DNA of 64,000 nt. It comes from Peristeroidobacter soli (GTDB lineage: Bacteria > Pseudomonadota > Gammaproteobacteria > Steroidobacterales > Steroidobacteraceae). This document shows positions 18,685-27,338 of the stretch, in pieces (the stretch's first letter is position 1; every line of letters starts with the position of its first letter). Where the stretch lies: positions 248,001 through 312,000 of the forward strand of contig NZ_RYEV01000009.1 of NCBI RefSeq assembly GCF_004138485.1. Reading direction: 5' to 3'. Both the position numbers and the translations under genes were made by a program. The notes below the pieces were generated by a model, which made no database searches, had not been told where the DNA came from, and saw only the letters and a list, made by a program, of their open reading frames with translations.

Positions 18685-20376
18685 ATGAACAAGCCATGGC
18701 TGAAGCACTATCCACCCGGCACGCCCGCCGAGATCGAGCTCGACCAACGCGCCACCCTGGTCGAGATGTTTATATCCAGTTGTGCACGCTTCAAGGATCG
18801 GCCCGCATTCCACAACTACGGGACGACGCTGACCTACGCAGAGCTCGAACAACGCTCGCGCGCCTTCGCCGCCTGGCTGATCGCGCAAGGATTTCACGTC
18901 GGCGAGCGCATTGCTCTGATGCTGCCGAATGTCCTGCAGTATCCCATCGCGATGTTCGGCGCGCTACGCGCGGGACTCGTCGTAGTGAACACGAACCCGC
19001 TGTACACACCCCGCGAGCTCGAGCATCAGCTGCGTGACTCAGGCGCAACGTGCATCGTCGTGCTTGCGAACTTCGCGCACGTCGTCGAGCGAGTGCTGCC
19101 CAATACGAACATTCGTATCGTCATCACGACCGAGCTCGGCGACGTGCTGCGATTTCCCAAGGGTGTCGTCCTCAGCTGGGCCGCCCGTCATTTGAAGCAT
19201 CTGGTCCCAGATTTCCACATACCAGGCGCCGTGCCGTTTCGCCAGACGCTGGAGGCCGGCGCACGCCTGCCGTTCGCGCCGCCGCTGACCGTCGCCGACG
19301 ATCTCGCGTTCCTGCAGTACACCGGCGGTACGACTGGCGTAGCCAAGGGCGCGATGCTATCGCATCACAATCTGATGGCCAACCTGGAGCAGGTGTCGAC
19401 GCTGTGGCGCTCGTACATCCTCGACGGTGCCGAGATCATCATCACGCCGCTGCCGCTTTATCACGTGTTCTGTCTGACCTGCAATTGCCTGACGTTCTTC
19501 AAGCACGGTGGGTTGAACGTACTCATCACCAATCCACGCGACATCCCCAGCTTCGTCGCGGAGTTGGCACGGTGGCCCTTCACGATCATCTCCGGCGTCA
19601 ACACGCTGTATAACGCGCTGCTGGAACATCCCCGCTTCGCGCACGTGAACTTCTCGAAGCTGAAGCTGAGCGTTGCCGGCGGCATGGCCCTGCATCCAGA
19701 CGTCGCCGCGCGCTGGCAAAAGCTGACAGGCAACGCGCTCATCGAAGGCTATGGGCTGACCGAATCGTCGCCTGTCGTCGCCTGCAATCTGCCGGGAGCG
19801 TCACGGCTCGGTAGCGTGGGCGTGCCATTGCCATCCACGGAGATTTCCATTCGTGAGGACGGAAATGAAGTCCCGTCCGGGCAAGCCGGTGAACTCCATG
19901 TTCGCGGCCCGCAGGTCATGTGCGGCTACTGGAACATGCCATCGGAAACGGCCCAGGCGCTCGATCGGGAAGGTTGGCTGCGCACCGGCGATATCGCCAC
20001 TGTGGATGACGAGGGCTTCGTTCACATCGTGGATCGCAAAAAGGACATGATCATCGTGTCCGGCTTCAAAGTGTTCCCGAACGAGATCGAGGCGGTGCTG
20101 ACCATGCACGATGCGATCGTCGAGGCAGGCTGCATCGGCGTGCCCGACGATCGCTCGGGTCAGGCTGTCAAGGCGTTTGTCGTGACTCAGACGGAGCTGA
20201 GCACGGAACAGATCATCGAGTTCTGTCGCGCCCGATTGACCGCGTACAAGGTACCGAAGTACATCGAGTTTCGCGCAACCCTGCCGAAGACCAACATCGG
20301 CAAGATCCTGCGCCGGGCTCTGTTGGAAGATGCAGGCAAGGACTCCCATGGCGCAACCGGCACAGCTGATCATTGA
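18685..20376 (+). CDS. fadD: Long-chain fatty acid-CoA ligase (FadD-like)
   Basis: 563 residues from ATG 18685 (AGGGG site); the frame is open a little further upstream but lacks support. AMP-binding P-loop YTGGTTGVAKGAMLSH near 212-227, GYGLTESSPV, the adenylation motif WLRTGDIATVDDEGFVHIVDR, and the catalytic lysine in PKTNIGKILRR at the end. The order and length match FadD, which activates free fatty acids to acyl-CoA at the inner membrane. It lies between the patatin (fatty acid release) and an overlapping unknown gene. Confidence 0.92.
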   Translation: MNKPWLKHYPPGTPAEIELDQRATLVEMFISSCARFKDRPAFHNYGTTLTYAELEQRSRAFAAWLIAQGFHVGERIALMLPNVLQYPIAMFGALRAGLVVVNTNPLYTPRELEHQLRDSGATCIVVLANFAHVVERVLPNTNIRIVITTELGDVLRFPKGVVLSWAARHLKHLVPDFHIPGAVPFRQTLEAGARLPFAPPLTVADDLAFLQYTGGTTGVAKGAMLSHHNLMANLEQVSTLWRSYILDGAEIIITPLPLYHVFCLTCNCLTFFKHGGLNVLITNPRDIPSFVAELARWPFTIISGVNTLYNALLEHPRFAHVNFSKLKLSVAGGMALHPDVAARWQKLTGNALIEGYGLTESSPVVACNLPGASRLGSVGVPLPSTEISIREDGNEVPSGQAGELHVRGPQVMCGYWNMPSETAQALDREGWLRTGDIATVDDEGFVHIVDRKKDMIIVSGFKVFPNEIEAVLTMHDAIVEAGCIGVPDDRSGQAVKAFVVTQTELSTEQIIEFCRARLTAYKVPKYIEFRATLPKTNIGKILRRALLEDAGKDSHGATGTADH

Positions 20377-21052
20377 GTCCATCGCACGCCACCGCGCGCA
20401 GATCGATCGCGATCCGCAGCGGCGCGAGCGCCTGCGAGCACTACAACGCTTGCAAGTCGAGCGCTTGCGGTGGACCTATACCGACTATGCGGCGCAGCCG
20501 AGATATCGAGCCGCACTGGAGTTCTTCGTCGCCGATCTCTACGGTCCGCACGCTCATACCGGCCGGGATCAGGGCTTGCGCAAGGTCCTGGATCAATGGG
20601 CTCGGCTCTTGCCCAGCCGGGCGCTCCACGCGCTCAGTCGCGCTCTGGAGCTGGAGTTACTCACCCAGGCGCTCGATATTGCCGTCCTTGAAGCCTTGCA
20701 AGGCGCGCCGGCCGACTTTGACACCTATCCCGCAGCGTATCGCACCGCTGGCCGATACGAAGATCGCCGCCGACAGATTGCGCTGATCCTTGCAGCAGGC
20801 CGCGATCTCGATGCCTTGATCGAGATTCCTGCGCTCGGCGCGGCCTTACGCGTCGCCCGAGTGCCAGCCCGCGTGCTGGGGGTGACGGATTTGCATCGGT
20901 TTCTGGAACGCGGCTTCCGGGCGTTCAAGCAGATGAACGGTGCCAGTGCGCTGTTACGGATCATCGCGCGGCGCGAGACGGATCTCATGCGGCGACTCAT
21001 CCAGGGAGTCGCCGATCCCTTCCGCTTCCACAAGCCGTCCGTGAGCCCGTGA
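20348..21052 (+). CDS. Conserved-looking protein of unknown function
   Basis: 234 residues from ATG 20348, which lies inside the end of fadD (29-bp overlap); an AAGGA site precedes it. The protein is helical and basic, with a distinctive FFVADLYGPHAHTGRDQGL block near 50-68, and Leu/Ala-rich repeats afterwards (AIVLEALQG-like). No catalytic motif is seen and no membrane segment. Its stop overlaps the start of the GMC oxidoreductase (TGATG). Translational coupling on both sides ties it to fatty acid activation and alcohol oxidation. I do not recognise the family. Confidence 0.75.
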   Translation: MAQPAQLIIESIARHRAQIDRDPQRRERLRALQRLQVERLRWTYTDYAAQPRYRAALEFFVADLYGPHAHTGRDQGLRKVLDQWARLLPSRALHALSRALELELLTQALDIAVLEALQGAPADFDTYPAAYRTAGRYEDRRRQIALILAAGRDLDALIEIPALGAALRVARVPARVLGVTDLHRFLERGFRAFKQMNGASALLRIIARRETDLMRRLIQGVADPFRFHKPSVSP

Positions 21053-22656
21053 TGTCAGCCCACTCCAGCTACGACTTCATCATCATCGGCGCGGGTTCCG
21101 CGGGGTGCGTGCTGGCTCGTCGGCTCTCCGCACAATCGTATCGCCGGGTACTCCTGCTCGAAGCCGGCGGTCGCGATCTGAATCCCTTCATTCACATGCC
21201 GGCGGGGCTGGCGCAGCTCGTACACAACCGTCGCATCAACTGGAACTACTACACCGAGCCGGAACCCGAACTGGAAAATCGCCGTTTGTATTGGCCGCGC
21301 GGCAAGGTTCTCGGCGGCTGCAGCTCGATCAACGCGATGTGTTACATCCGAGGTCAGCCTCAAGACTATGACGACTGGGCTCGCAATGGTGCCGTGGGTT
21401 GGAGCTACGACGACGTCCTGCCGTTCTTCCGCAAATCCGAGCGGTATCAGCACGGTGAATCCGCGTATCACGGCAGCAATGGCCCGATTTCCGTCGAAGA
21501 TCTGCGCTATCGCAATCCGCTCACGGATACGTTCCTGGCGGCGGCAGTGTCGAGCGGACTGCCGCTCAATCACGATTTCAACGGCAAACGTCAGGAAGGC
21601 GCCGGTTACTACCAGGTGACTCAGCGCCGGGGGCGACGTTGTAGCGCCGCCAGCGGCTATCTCGAAGTCGCGCGCCAGCGCCCGAACCTGAGCATGCGAA
21701 CGCATGCGTTGGTCGAACGTGTGTTGATCAGCCATCACCGGGCGGTCGGCGTGGCATATCGCGTCGGTGCCAAACGCCACATCGCCTACTGCGACGGCGA
21801 AGTGTTGTTGAGCGCCGGCACGATCAATTCACCGCAGGTTTTGATGCTATCCGGCATCGGTCCAGCGGACCACTTGCGCGGTCACGGACTGGACGTGGTC
21901 GTCGATCAACCGTCGATCGGCGAGAACCTGCAGGATCATTTGGACGTATGCACGCTCCACAAGTGCAGGCGGCCGATCACCTACGACTTCAATCGGCGGC
22001 AGGAATTGCAAGTGCTGTTGCGGTACTGGCTGAAGCACCATGGCCCCGGCCTGTCGAACATCGCGGAAGCTGGAGCGTTTGCCTGCAGCTCCCAAGCCGC
22101 GCTCGACCGGCCGGACATACAGATGCACTTCGTGCCGGCACAGCTCGACGATCATGGACGCAATCGCCTGCCGGGCCACGGCTACACGCTGCACGCCTGT
22201 CATCTCCACCCTCGCAGTCGTGGACGAATCCGATTGCGTTCGAACAGTCCCGCCGACGCGCCGCTGATCTTTGCCAATTATCTGCAGGACTCGCGCGATC
22301 TGCAGGCGATGCTGGAAGCATTGCGTCTGTCCCGGGATATTCTACGCTCGCCTGCGTTTGATGAGTTACGTGGTGAGGAAGTCTTTCCCGGCATCAACGA
22401 CGGCAGCGACGCACAGCTCACCCGCTTCATTCGCCACAAGGCGGAAACCGTCTATCACCCGGCCGGCACTTGTCGGATGGGTACCGACTCGAGCGCGGTC
22501 GTGGACGAGAGGTTGCGTGTCCGGGGCATTTCCGGGCTGCGCGTCATCGACGCCTCCGTGATGCCGAAGATCGTCAGCGGCAACACCAACGCGCCCACCA
22601 TCATGATCGCCGAAAAGGCCGCGCACCTCATCCTCACCGACGCAGACAAGTCATGA
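21052..22656 (+). CDS. GMC-family alcohol/choline-dehydrogenase-like flavoprotein
   Basis: 534 residues. FAD loop DFIIIGAGSAGCVLARRL near 10-27, the second GMC stretch PRGKVLGGCSSINAM, signature GTINSPQVLMLSGIGP, and the C-terminal catalytic pair in YHPAGTCRMG (His) and SGNTNAPTIMIAE (Asn). This is the AlkJ/BetA branch of FAD-linked alcohol dehydrogenases. In this operon an aliphatic or fatty alcohol substrate is a reasonable inference. Start ATG 21052 overlaps the previous stop. Confidence 0.9.
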   Translation: MSAHSSYDFIIIGAGSAGCVLARRLSAQSYRRVLLLEAGGRDLNPFIHMPAGLAQLVHNRRINWNYYTEPEPELENRRLYWPRGKVLGGCSSINAMCYIRGQPQDYDDWARNGAVGWSYDDVLPFFRKSERYQHGESAYHGSNGPISVEDLRYRNPLTDTFLAAAVSSGLPLNHDFNGKRQEGAGYYQVTQRRGRRCSAASGYLEVARQRPNLSMRTHALVERVLISHHRAVGVAYRVGAKRHIAYCDGEVLLSAGTINSPQVLMLSGIGPADHLRGHGLDVVVDQPSIGENLQDHLDVCTLHKCRRPITYDFNRRQELQVLLRYWLKHHGPGLSNIAEAGAFACSSQAALDRPDIQMHFVPAQLDDHGRNRLPGHGYTLHACHLHPRSRGRIRLRSNSPADAPLIFANYLQDSRDLQAMLEALRLSRDILRSPAFDELRGEEVFPGINDGSDAQLTRFIRHKAETVYHPAGTCRMGTDSSAVVDERLRVRGISGLRVIDASVMPKIVSGNTNAPTIMIAEKAAHLILTDADKS

Positions 22657-22762
22657 AGACCGATCCTGGATTGGCTGCTGCGAACGTGAGGACGTGGAGA
22701 AAGCCGCAGGCGATGCCTCGGGCGTCACGGAAGTGAAGAACGACCTGATCGTCAGCGTGTAA
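22653..22762 (+). pseudogene. Possible BON-domain gene remnant
   Basis: From 22694 the frame reads VEKAAGDASGVTEVKNDLIV and ends SV-stop at 22762, which is how BON (OsmY-like) domains end. A little upstream, in another frame, an ATG at 22653 gives MKTD, the same first residues as the intact BON protein at 40119. It may be a BON gene that lost its middle. The 3' part is fairly convincing; the 5' part is weak. Confidence 0.4.
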
Positions 22763-22875
22763 TCGACCCGGCGAACACTCTCCGGGGTCATACCGAGACA
22801 GCGCGTGGATGTTCCTATTCGATACCGACCCGAAGCGAGGAAACATACGAGCACGAGCACTCAAGAGGACCGAAG

Positions 22876-23226
22876 ATGCAAACGCCGTTGCGAATTTCTT
22901 TTCGGCACATGGAGCCGTCTGCCGCCGTCGAAGCCCGAGTCCGCGAGCACCTCGAGCGCCTCGAACGCTTTCACGAAGACATCATCGGGTGTCACGTGAT
23001 CATCGAGGCGCCGCCGGCGCACCGACGACACGGCGCGCCTTTCGACGTGACCATCGACCTGACGATCCCAGGTCGGGAAATCGCCTTTCATACCGGCCAC
23101 GCCGAACGCGCGGAACATGAGGATGTCTATGTCGCCATCCGCGACGGCTTCGATCGCGTCAAGCGCCTGCTGCACGAACAGGAGCGAGGAAAGACCAGAA
23201 TTCACCCTACCCAGAGCCCGCCATGA
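22876..23226 (+). CDS. Ribosome hibernation/interface protein (HPF/RaiA family)
   Basis: 116 residues. The N-terminal beta strand PLRISFRHMEPSAAVEARVREHLERLERF and the C-terminal helix VYVAIRDGFDRVKRLLHEQ fit the HPF/YfiA S30AE domain. A histidine- and glutamate-rich GHAERAEHEDVY segment precedes the last helix. Such proteins inactivate ribosomes during starvation or oxygen stress. It overlaps the hydrolase gene by 4 bp (ATGA), so the two are coupled. Confidence 0.82.
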   Translation: MQTPLRISFRHMEPSAAVEARVREHLERLERFHEDIIGCHVIIEAPPAHRRHGAPFDVTIDLTIPGREIAFHTGHAERAEHEDVYVAIRDGFDRVKRLLHEQERGKTRIHPTQSPP

Positions 23227-23930
23227 ATGCCAACCTTCCCACCGAGGTCGAATTCCAGATCGACCAGGATGCTTGTCTGAAAGGCTTTCTGCGCACGCCG
23301 CCCGAACCTCGGGGCATGATCGTCTTCGTACACGGCAGCGGCAGCAGTCGCTTCAGCACACGCAACCATCAGGTCGCACGCGCTCTGACCCAAGCCGGCT
23401 TTGCGACGCTGCTCATGGATTTGTTGACGGCATGCGAGGAGCAGACCGACGCGATCACGCGCGAGCTTCGCTTCGACATTCCACTGCTGGCCAGGCGAGT
23501 GATCGCGACGATCGATTGGCTGGGAAGCCAGGCGCCACTTGCCGAGCTGCCTGTCGGCTTGTTCGGAGCAAGCACCGGTGCGGCCGCGGCGCTGGTCGGC
23601 GCCTCCGAGCAACCGGAACGCGTGGCGGCAATCGTCTGCCGGGGCGGCAGGCCCGACCTTGCGGGTGAGTCGCTCAAGCTCGTACGCGCGCCGACGCTGA
23701 TGATCGTCGGCAGCCTGGACACGACAGTTCTCGAACTCAACCGCTACGCTTCGTACCGAATGTTCGCCCCGCTGCGACTGGTCATCATCGACGGTGCAAC
23801 TCACTTGTTCGAGGAGCCGCGCGCGCTCGAGCAAGTCTCCCAGCATGCGCTGGGCTGGTTCACGAAGTACCTGATCAGGTTGCCGCCGGACCGGTCGAGC
23901 GCTTTCCGTCCTGCTGAAGCGCGGACCTGA
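23223..23930 (+). CDS. Dienelactone-hydrolase-like alpha/beta hydrolase
   Basis: 235 residues. IVFVHGSGSSRFS gives the oxyanion HG motif, GASTGAAAA the nucleophile elbow (serine), GSLDTTVL the acid and DGATHLFEE the histidine. The order matches small dienelactone-hydrolase-family esterases. Often found with phosphoribosyltransferase and HPF genes in stress clusters, where the substrate is unknown. The 3' end runs 56 bp into the convergent acyl carrier protein gene, an antisense overlap worth noting. Confidence 0.85.
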   Translation: MNANLPTEVEFQIDQDACLKGFLRTPPEPRGMIVFVHGSGSSRFSTRNHQVARALTQAGFATLLMDLLTACEEQTDAITRELRFDIPLLARRVIATIDWLGSQAPLAELPVGLFGASTGAAAALVGASEQPERVAAIVCRGGRPDLAGESLKLVRAPTLMIVGSLDTTVLELNRYASYRMFAPLRLVIIDGATHLFEEPRALEQVSQHALGWFTKYLIRLPPDRSSAFRPAEART

Positions 23931-24156
23931 CGAACGCAGCGGTCTTCGCCAGGCTCGCAAGTTCTCGATATTGCGTCTCGGGTACGTCGATCCCGAACTG
24001 TTGGTGCAGGCCGATCGCGAAGTTCAACGTGTCCATCGAATCGAAGTCGAACTGATCGCGAAACGGGATCTCGGGCTTCAACTTCGCCGGATCGACGTCC
24101 GGAGCGACCTGCAGGAACGCGTTCAGTATCTGTTGCTCGATCGTGGGAGTATTCAT
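23875..24156 (-). CDS. Stand-alone acyl carrier protein
   Basis: 93 residues. The phosphopantetheine site is FDFDSMDTLNF (serine of DSM), in an otherwise typical four-helix ACP sequence starting IEQQILNAFLQVAPDVD and ending with a longer, basic tail. The ATG at 24156 overlaps the E2 stop (ATGA). A dedicated ACP directly behind a 2-oxoacid dehydrogenase E2 is unusual. It may accept an acyl group made by the complex or by the ligase upstream, but no 4'-phosphopantetheinyl transferase is nearby. The last 56 bp overlap the hydrolase on the other strand. Confidence 0.88.
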   Translation of the reverse strand: MNTPTIEQQILNAFLQVAPDVDPAKLKPEIPFRDQFDFDSMDTLNFAIGLHQQFGIDVPETQYRELASLAKTAAFVRSALQQDGKRSTGPAAT

Positions 24157-25370
24157 AATTGCTCCGGTGCTTGCAGAGCATTGCGAATGGTCGCAAGAAA
24201 GCGCGTGCCCGCGCGGCCGTCGGTGACCCGATGATCGGCGGCCAGGGAAATCGGCACAGTGAGCTCCGCCCTCACCTGCCCCTCGACCACCCACGGCCGC
24301 TCGCGAATGGCGCCGACCCCGACGATCGCGACTTGCGGTGGATAGATCACGGGGATGACGGAATCCACGTCCTCCTCCGCGAAGCTCGTGACGGTGAGGG
24401 TTGGCATCGATAACTCGCTCGAGCGCATGTGGCCGGCGCGGACTCTTGTGGCGAGATCGCGCAGATCGATCATCAATGCAGCGAGCGATTTCTGGTCCGC
24501 ATTCAGAAGGGCCGGCGCGACGAGCCGCCCGCCGCGCATGGCGATCGCCACGCCGAGATGAACGTCGCTGGCTGCCTGGAATGCATCGTCTTTGTAGAAG
24601 CCATTGAATTCCGGCATCGCCTTTGCGGCCTGTGCGACCGCCTTGAGCAGCACGCAGGACGGCAACAACCGCGATTCGATATCGACCCTGGCGTTGTACC
24701 GGTCCAGAAAAGCACGTGCCTTCGCGAAGCTGCAGGTCAGCGACAGGTAGTAGTGAGGAATTTCACGTTTGGAGCGAGACATCGCGCGGGCAATGATCTG
24801 ACGCATGTCATGCGCCGGTTCGGCGATCCCAGGCTTGTCCACCGTCTGTGCCGCTCGCACCACATCCTCGATCGTGATCGCCGCGCCCATGCCGGTGCCA
24901 GTGACCCGCTCGAGATCGACGCCGAGCTCACGGGCGCGCGCGCGAGCGGCCGGCGAGACTTTGCGCCGATGAGCCTCCGGCGACGGTACAGAGCTGATCG
25001 TCGGCGGCACGATCGTTGTCGTCGGTGTTGTACTCGTCGCGGCGTGCGTTGCCGGCACAGGCGCCGACCGCGCCAGCGGCTGCGGTGCCTCCGAGGGTTT
25101 GCCGACTTCGATGACTTGTCGGGTGCGAGTCGCGCCCCCGTTCAACTGCGCGAGCAACGTACCGACCGCCACATGCGTGCCTTCCGGCACCAGCAGTTGG
25201 TCCACGACGCCGTCCGAGAAGATCTCGACATCGATGATGCCTTTCTCCGTTTCGACCAAGGCGACGATATCGCCGCGCTTGACGGCATCCCCAGGCTTCA
25301 CGCGCCATTGCACCAGGGTCCCGGCCTCCATGTCGGGACCGAGCGAAGGCATGCGAAATTCACCCGACAT
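24153..25370 (-). CDS. 2-oxoacid dehydrogenase E2 (dihydrolipoamide acyltransferase)
   Basis: 405 residues. One lipoyl domain with the modified lysine in [14 protein letters not shown] (K43), an Ala/Pro/Thr-rich linker, a peripheral-subunit-binding domain ([19 protein letters not shown], about 137-165) and a catalytic domain ending with the active site [11 protein letters not shown]. The ETEKG context differs from the common ETDKA. E2 passes the acyl group from E1-bound lipoate to CoA. It overlaps the E1beta end by 11 bp. No E3 (lipoamide dehydrogenase) gene is in the operon. Confidence 0.92.
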   Translation of the reverse strand: MSGEFRMPSLGPDMEAGTLVQWRVKPGDAVKRGDIVALVETEKGIIDVEIFSDGVVDQLLVPEGTHVAVGTLLAQLNGGATRTRQVIEVGKPSEAPQPLARSAPVPATHAATSTTPTTTIVPPTISSVPSPEAHRRKVSPAARARARELGVDLERVTGTGMGAAITIEDVVRAAQTVDKPGIAEPAHDMRQIIARAMSRSKREIPHYYLSLTCSFAKARAFLDRYNARVDIESRLLPSCVLLKAVAQAAKAMPEFNGFYKDDAFQAASDVHLGVAIAMRGGRLVAPALLNADQKSLAALMIDLRDLATRVRAGHMRSSELSMPTLTVTSFAEEDVDSVIPVIYPPQVAIVGVGAIRERPWVVEGQVRAELTVPISLAADHRVTDGRAGTRFLATIRNALQAPEQL

Positions 25371-26364
25371 GCTTCACCATCGAAGCGGCCAGCGTCACGA
25401 TCTGCTCGACTCGAGGCAACGCAGCCTCTTCCATGTGCTTGGCATAGGGAACGGGCACTTCGACGCCGCAAACCCGTTCGACCGGGGCGTCGAGATCGTA
25501 GAACGCCTGCTCCATGATGCGCATGCCGACTTCCGCCGCGAGCCCGACGCTGCGCCAACCCTCATCGACAATGAGCGCGCGCCGGGTCCTGCGCACCGAC
25601 TGGATGAATGTTTTTTCATCCAGCGGACGCAGGACGCGCAGATCGATGACTTCCGCCTCGATACCCTGAGCCGACAGCTGCTCGGCTGCGGTGAGACATT
25701 TGTAGAGCGACGCGCCGTAAGTAATCAGGGAGATATCTTGGCCGGCACGCCGAATCGCCGCGCGCTCGATATTGATGCTCGCCGCATCGACACTCAGCTC
25801 GCCTTGCACGTTGTACAGATTCATGTGCTCGAAAATGATCACCGGGTCGCGAAACTCGAGCGCGGCACGAAGCATCCCGGCGGCGTCATCGATGGTCGCC
25901 GGGGTCACGATGCGCAGGCCCGGAATGTGGCTGTACCAACCCTCCAGGCTGTGCGAATGCTGAGCGGCGACTTGCCGCCCCGCGCCCGTGGCCATGCGGA
26001 TGATCAGCGGGACCGGGCACTGCCCGCCCGACATGTGGCTCAACGTGGCCGCCGTATTCAATATCTGATCGAGCGCGAGCAGGCTGAAATTCACGGTCAT
26101 GATCTCAACCACTGGGCGCATGCCGGCCAATGCCGCACCGATACCGGCGCCCACGAACGCAGACTCCGAAAGCGGCGCGTCGCGGATCCGCGCTTCGCCG
26201 AACTCCTCTAGCAATCCCTTGGTCACTGCAAAGCAGCCGCCGTATTTGCCGATGTCCTCACCGATCAGGAACACATCCGGATCATTGAGCAATACCGATC
26301 GCAGGCCTTGCCTCAGAGCCTCACGATAGGTGATCGCTCGAGCGGTTTGGGGAAGTGCGCTCAT
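25360..26364 (-). CDS. 2-oxoacid dehydrogenase E1 beta subunit
   Basis: 334 residues from ATG 26364, which overlaps the E1alpha stop (ATGA). Features of the pyruvate/acetoin E1beta family: [31 protein letters not shown] (thiamine-side glutamate), [23 protein letters not shown], and [21 protein letters not shown] in the C-terminal domain. It forms the E1 heterotetramer with the next gene product and decarboxylates pyruvate, acetoin or another 2-oxo substrate. Confidence 0.92.
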   Translation of the reverse strand: MSALPQTARAITYREALRQGLRSVLLNDPDVFLIGEDIGKYGGCFAVTKGLLEEFGEARIRDAPLSESAFVGAGIGAALAGMRPVVEIMTVNFSLLALDQILNTAATLSHMSGGQCPVPLIIRMATGAGRQVAAQHSHSLEGWYSHIPGLRIVTPATIDDAAGMLRAALEFRDPVIIFEHMNLYNVQGELSVDAASINIERAAIRRAGQDISLITYGASLYKCLTAAEQLSAQGIEAEVIDLRVLRPLDEKTFIQSVRRTRRALIVDEGWRSVGLAAEVGMRIMEQAFYDLDAPVERVCGVEVPVPYAKHMEEAALPRVEQIVTLAASMVKHVG

Positions 26365-27338
26365 GCCGTTTGCTCCGCGTATGTGAAGCGTGTGAGCTCT
26401 TCCACCCGTTCCAGTGAGCCTTGCTCGGCAAAGCTCACCGCATCGTCGACCTCTTCGTTCGCCATCCGTTGCAGGCGAATGAAATCCTCCTCCGCCATCA
26501 GGTTCTCGGCCTTCAAACGCTGCGTCAGGCCGATGAGCGGACCTTTGTTCTCCCAGTCCTCGACCTCCGCCTTGCTGCGATAGAGTTGCGGGTCGTACAT
26601 GGAATGGGCCCGGAATCGATAGGTCCGCGCTTCGAGGAACGCGGGCATGCGCTGGTGACGAACGTACTCCGCCAGCTCGCGCGCTCGATCTTCGACTGCC
26701 AGCACATCCATGCCGTCGACGCTCTCGGCACGCATGTGATAGCCGCAGAGCTTCGCGATCAGATCCGTTTCCGCCTCGGATCGCGACCAAGCGGTGCCCA
26801 TGGCGTACTGGTTGTTCTCGCAGATGAACAGCACCGGCAGATGCCATAGCGAGGCAAGATTCATCGATTCATGAAACTCGCCTTCGGCCACGGCGCCTTC
26901 ACCGAAGAAACAGGCGGCGATGGCATCACGTCCCATGAGACGCTCACCGAGCCCCAGCCCGACGGCCAGCGGCAGACCGCCGCCAACGATGGCATTGCCG
27001 CCGAAGAAGCGGCGCTCTCGATCGAAGATGTGCATCGACCCACCGCGACCGCGACAACAACCTTCGAGCTTTCCGTACAGCTCGGCCATGAGCGAACGCA
27101 TCGGGATGCCTCGCGCGATCGCATGCCCGTGCTCACGATACGTGCCAGCAATGTCGTCCTCGGGTCGCAATGCCTGCATCACACCGACGGCGACCCCTTC
27201 CTCGCCGTTATACAGATGCAAGAAACCCCGGATCTTGCCGGCGCTATATAGCTCGGCGCAGCGGTCCTCGAAGCATCGGATGCGCAACATCTCCGATAGC
27301 AGATGTAAGGCGTGCTCGCGTGTCGGCAGCAGAGTCAT
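26361..27338 (-). CDS. 2-oxoacid dehydrogenase E1 alpha subunit
   Basis: 325 residues. [22 protein letters not shown]-like start, then [13 protein letters not shown] and the thiamine diphosphate motif [17 protein letters not shown] ending with [10 protein letters not shown]. The usual GDG is GEG here, a conservative change that may mark a subfamily. The ligands for phosphate (RGRGGSMH) are kept. Its start overlaps the stop of the acetyl-CoA-synthetase-like gene (ATGA), so all genes of the unit are coupled. Pyruvate is the likeliest substrate, acetoin the main alternative. Confidence 0.92.
   Translation of the reverse strand: MTLLPTREHALHLLSEMLRIRCFEDRCAELYSAGKIRGFLHLYNGEEGVAVGVMQALRPEDDIAGTYREHGHAIARGIPMRSLMAELYGKLEGCCRGRGGSMHIFDRERRFFGGNAIVGGGLPLAVGLGLGERLMGRDAIAACFFGEGAVAEGEFHESMNLASLWHLPVLFICENNQYAMGTAWSRSEAETDLIAKLCGYHMRAESVDGMDVLAVEDRARELAEYVRHQRMPAFLEARTYRFRAHSMYDPQLYRSKAEVEDWENKGPLIGLTQRLKAENLMAEEDFIRLQRMANEEVDDAVSFAEQGSLERVEELTRFTYAEQTA

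Noticed and set aside
24429-26211. Two long plus-strand frames opposite the E2 and E1beta genes
   Set aside because: Both are antisense shadows of well-recognised 2-oxoacid dehydrogenase genes.
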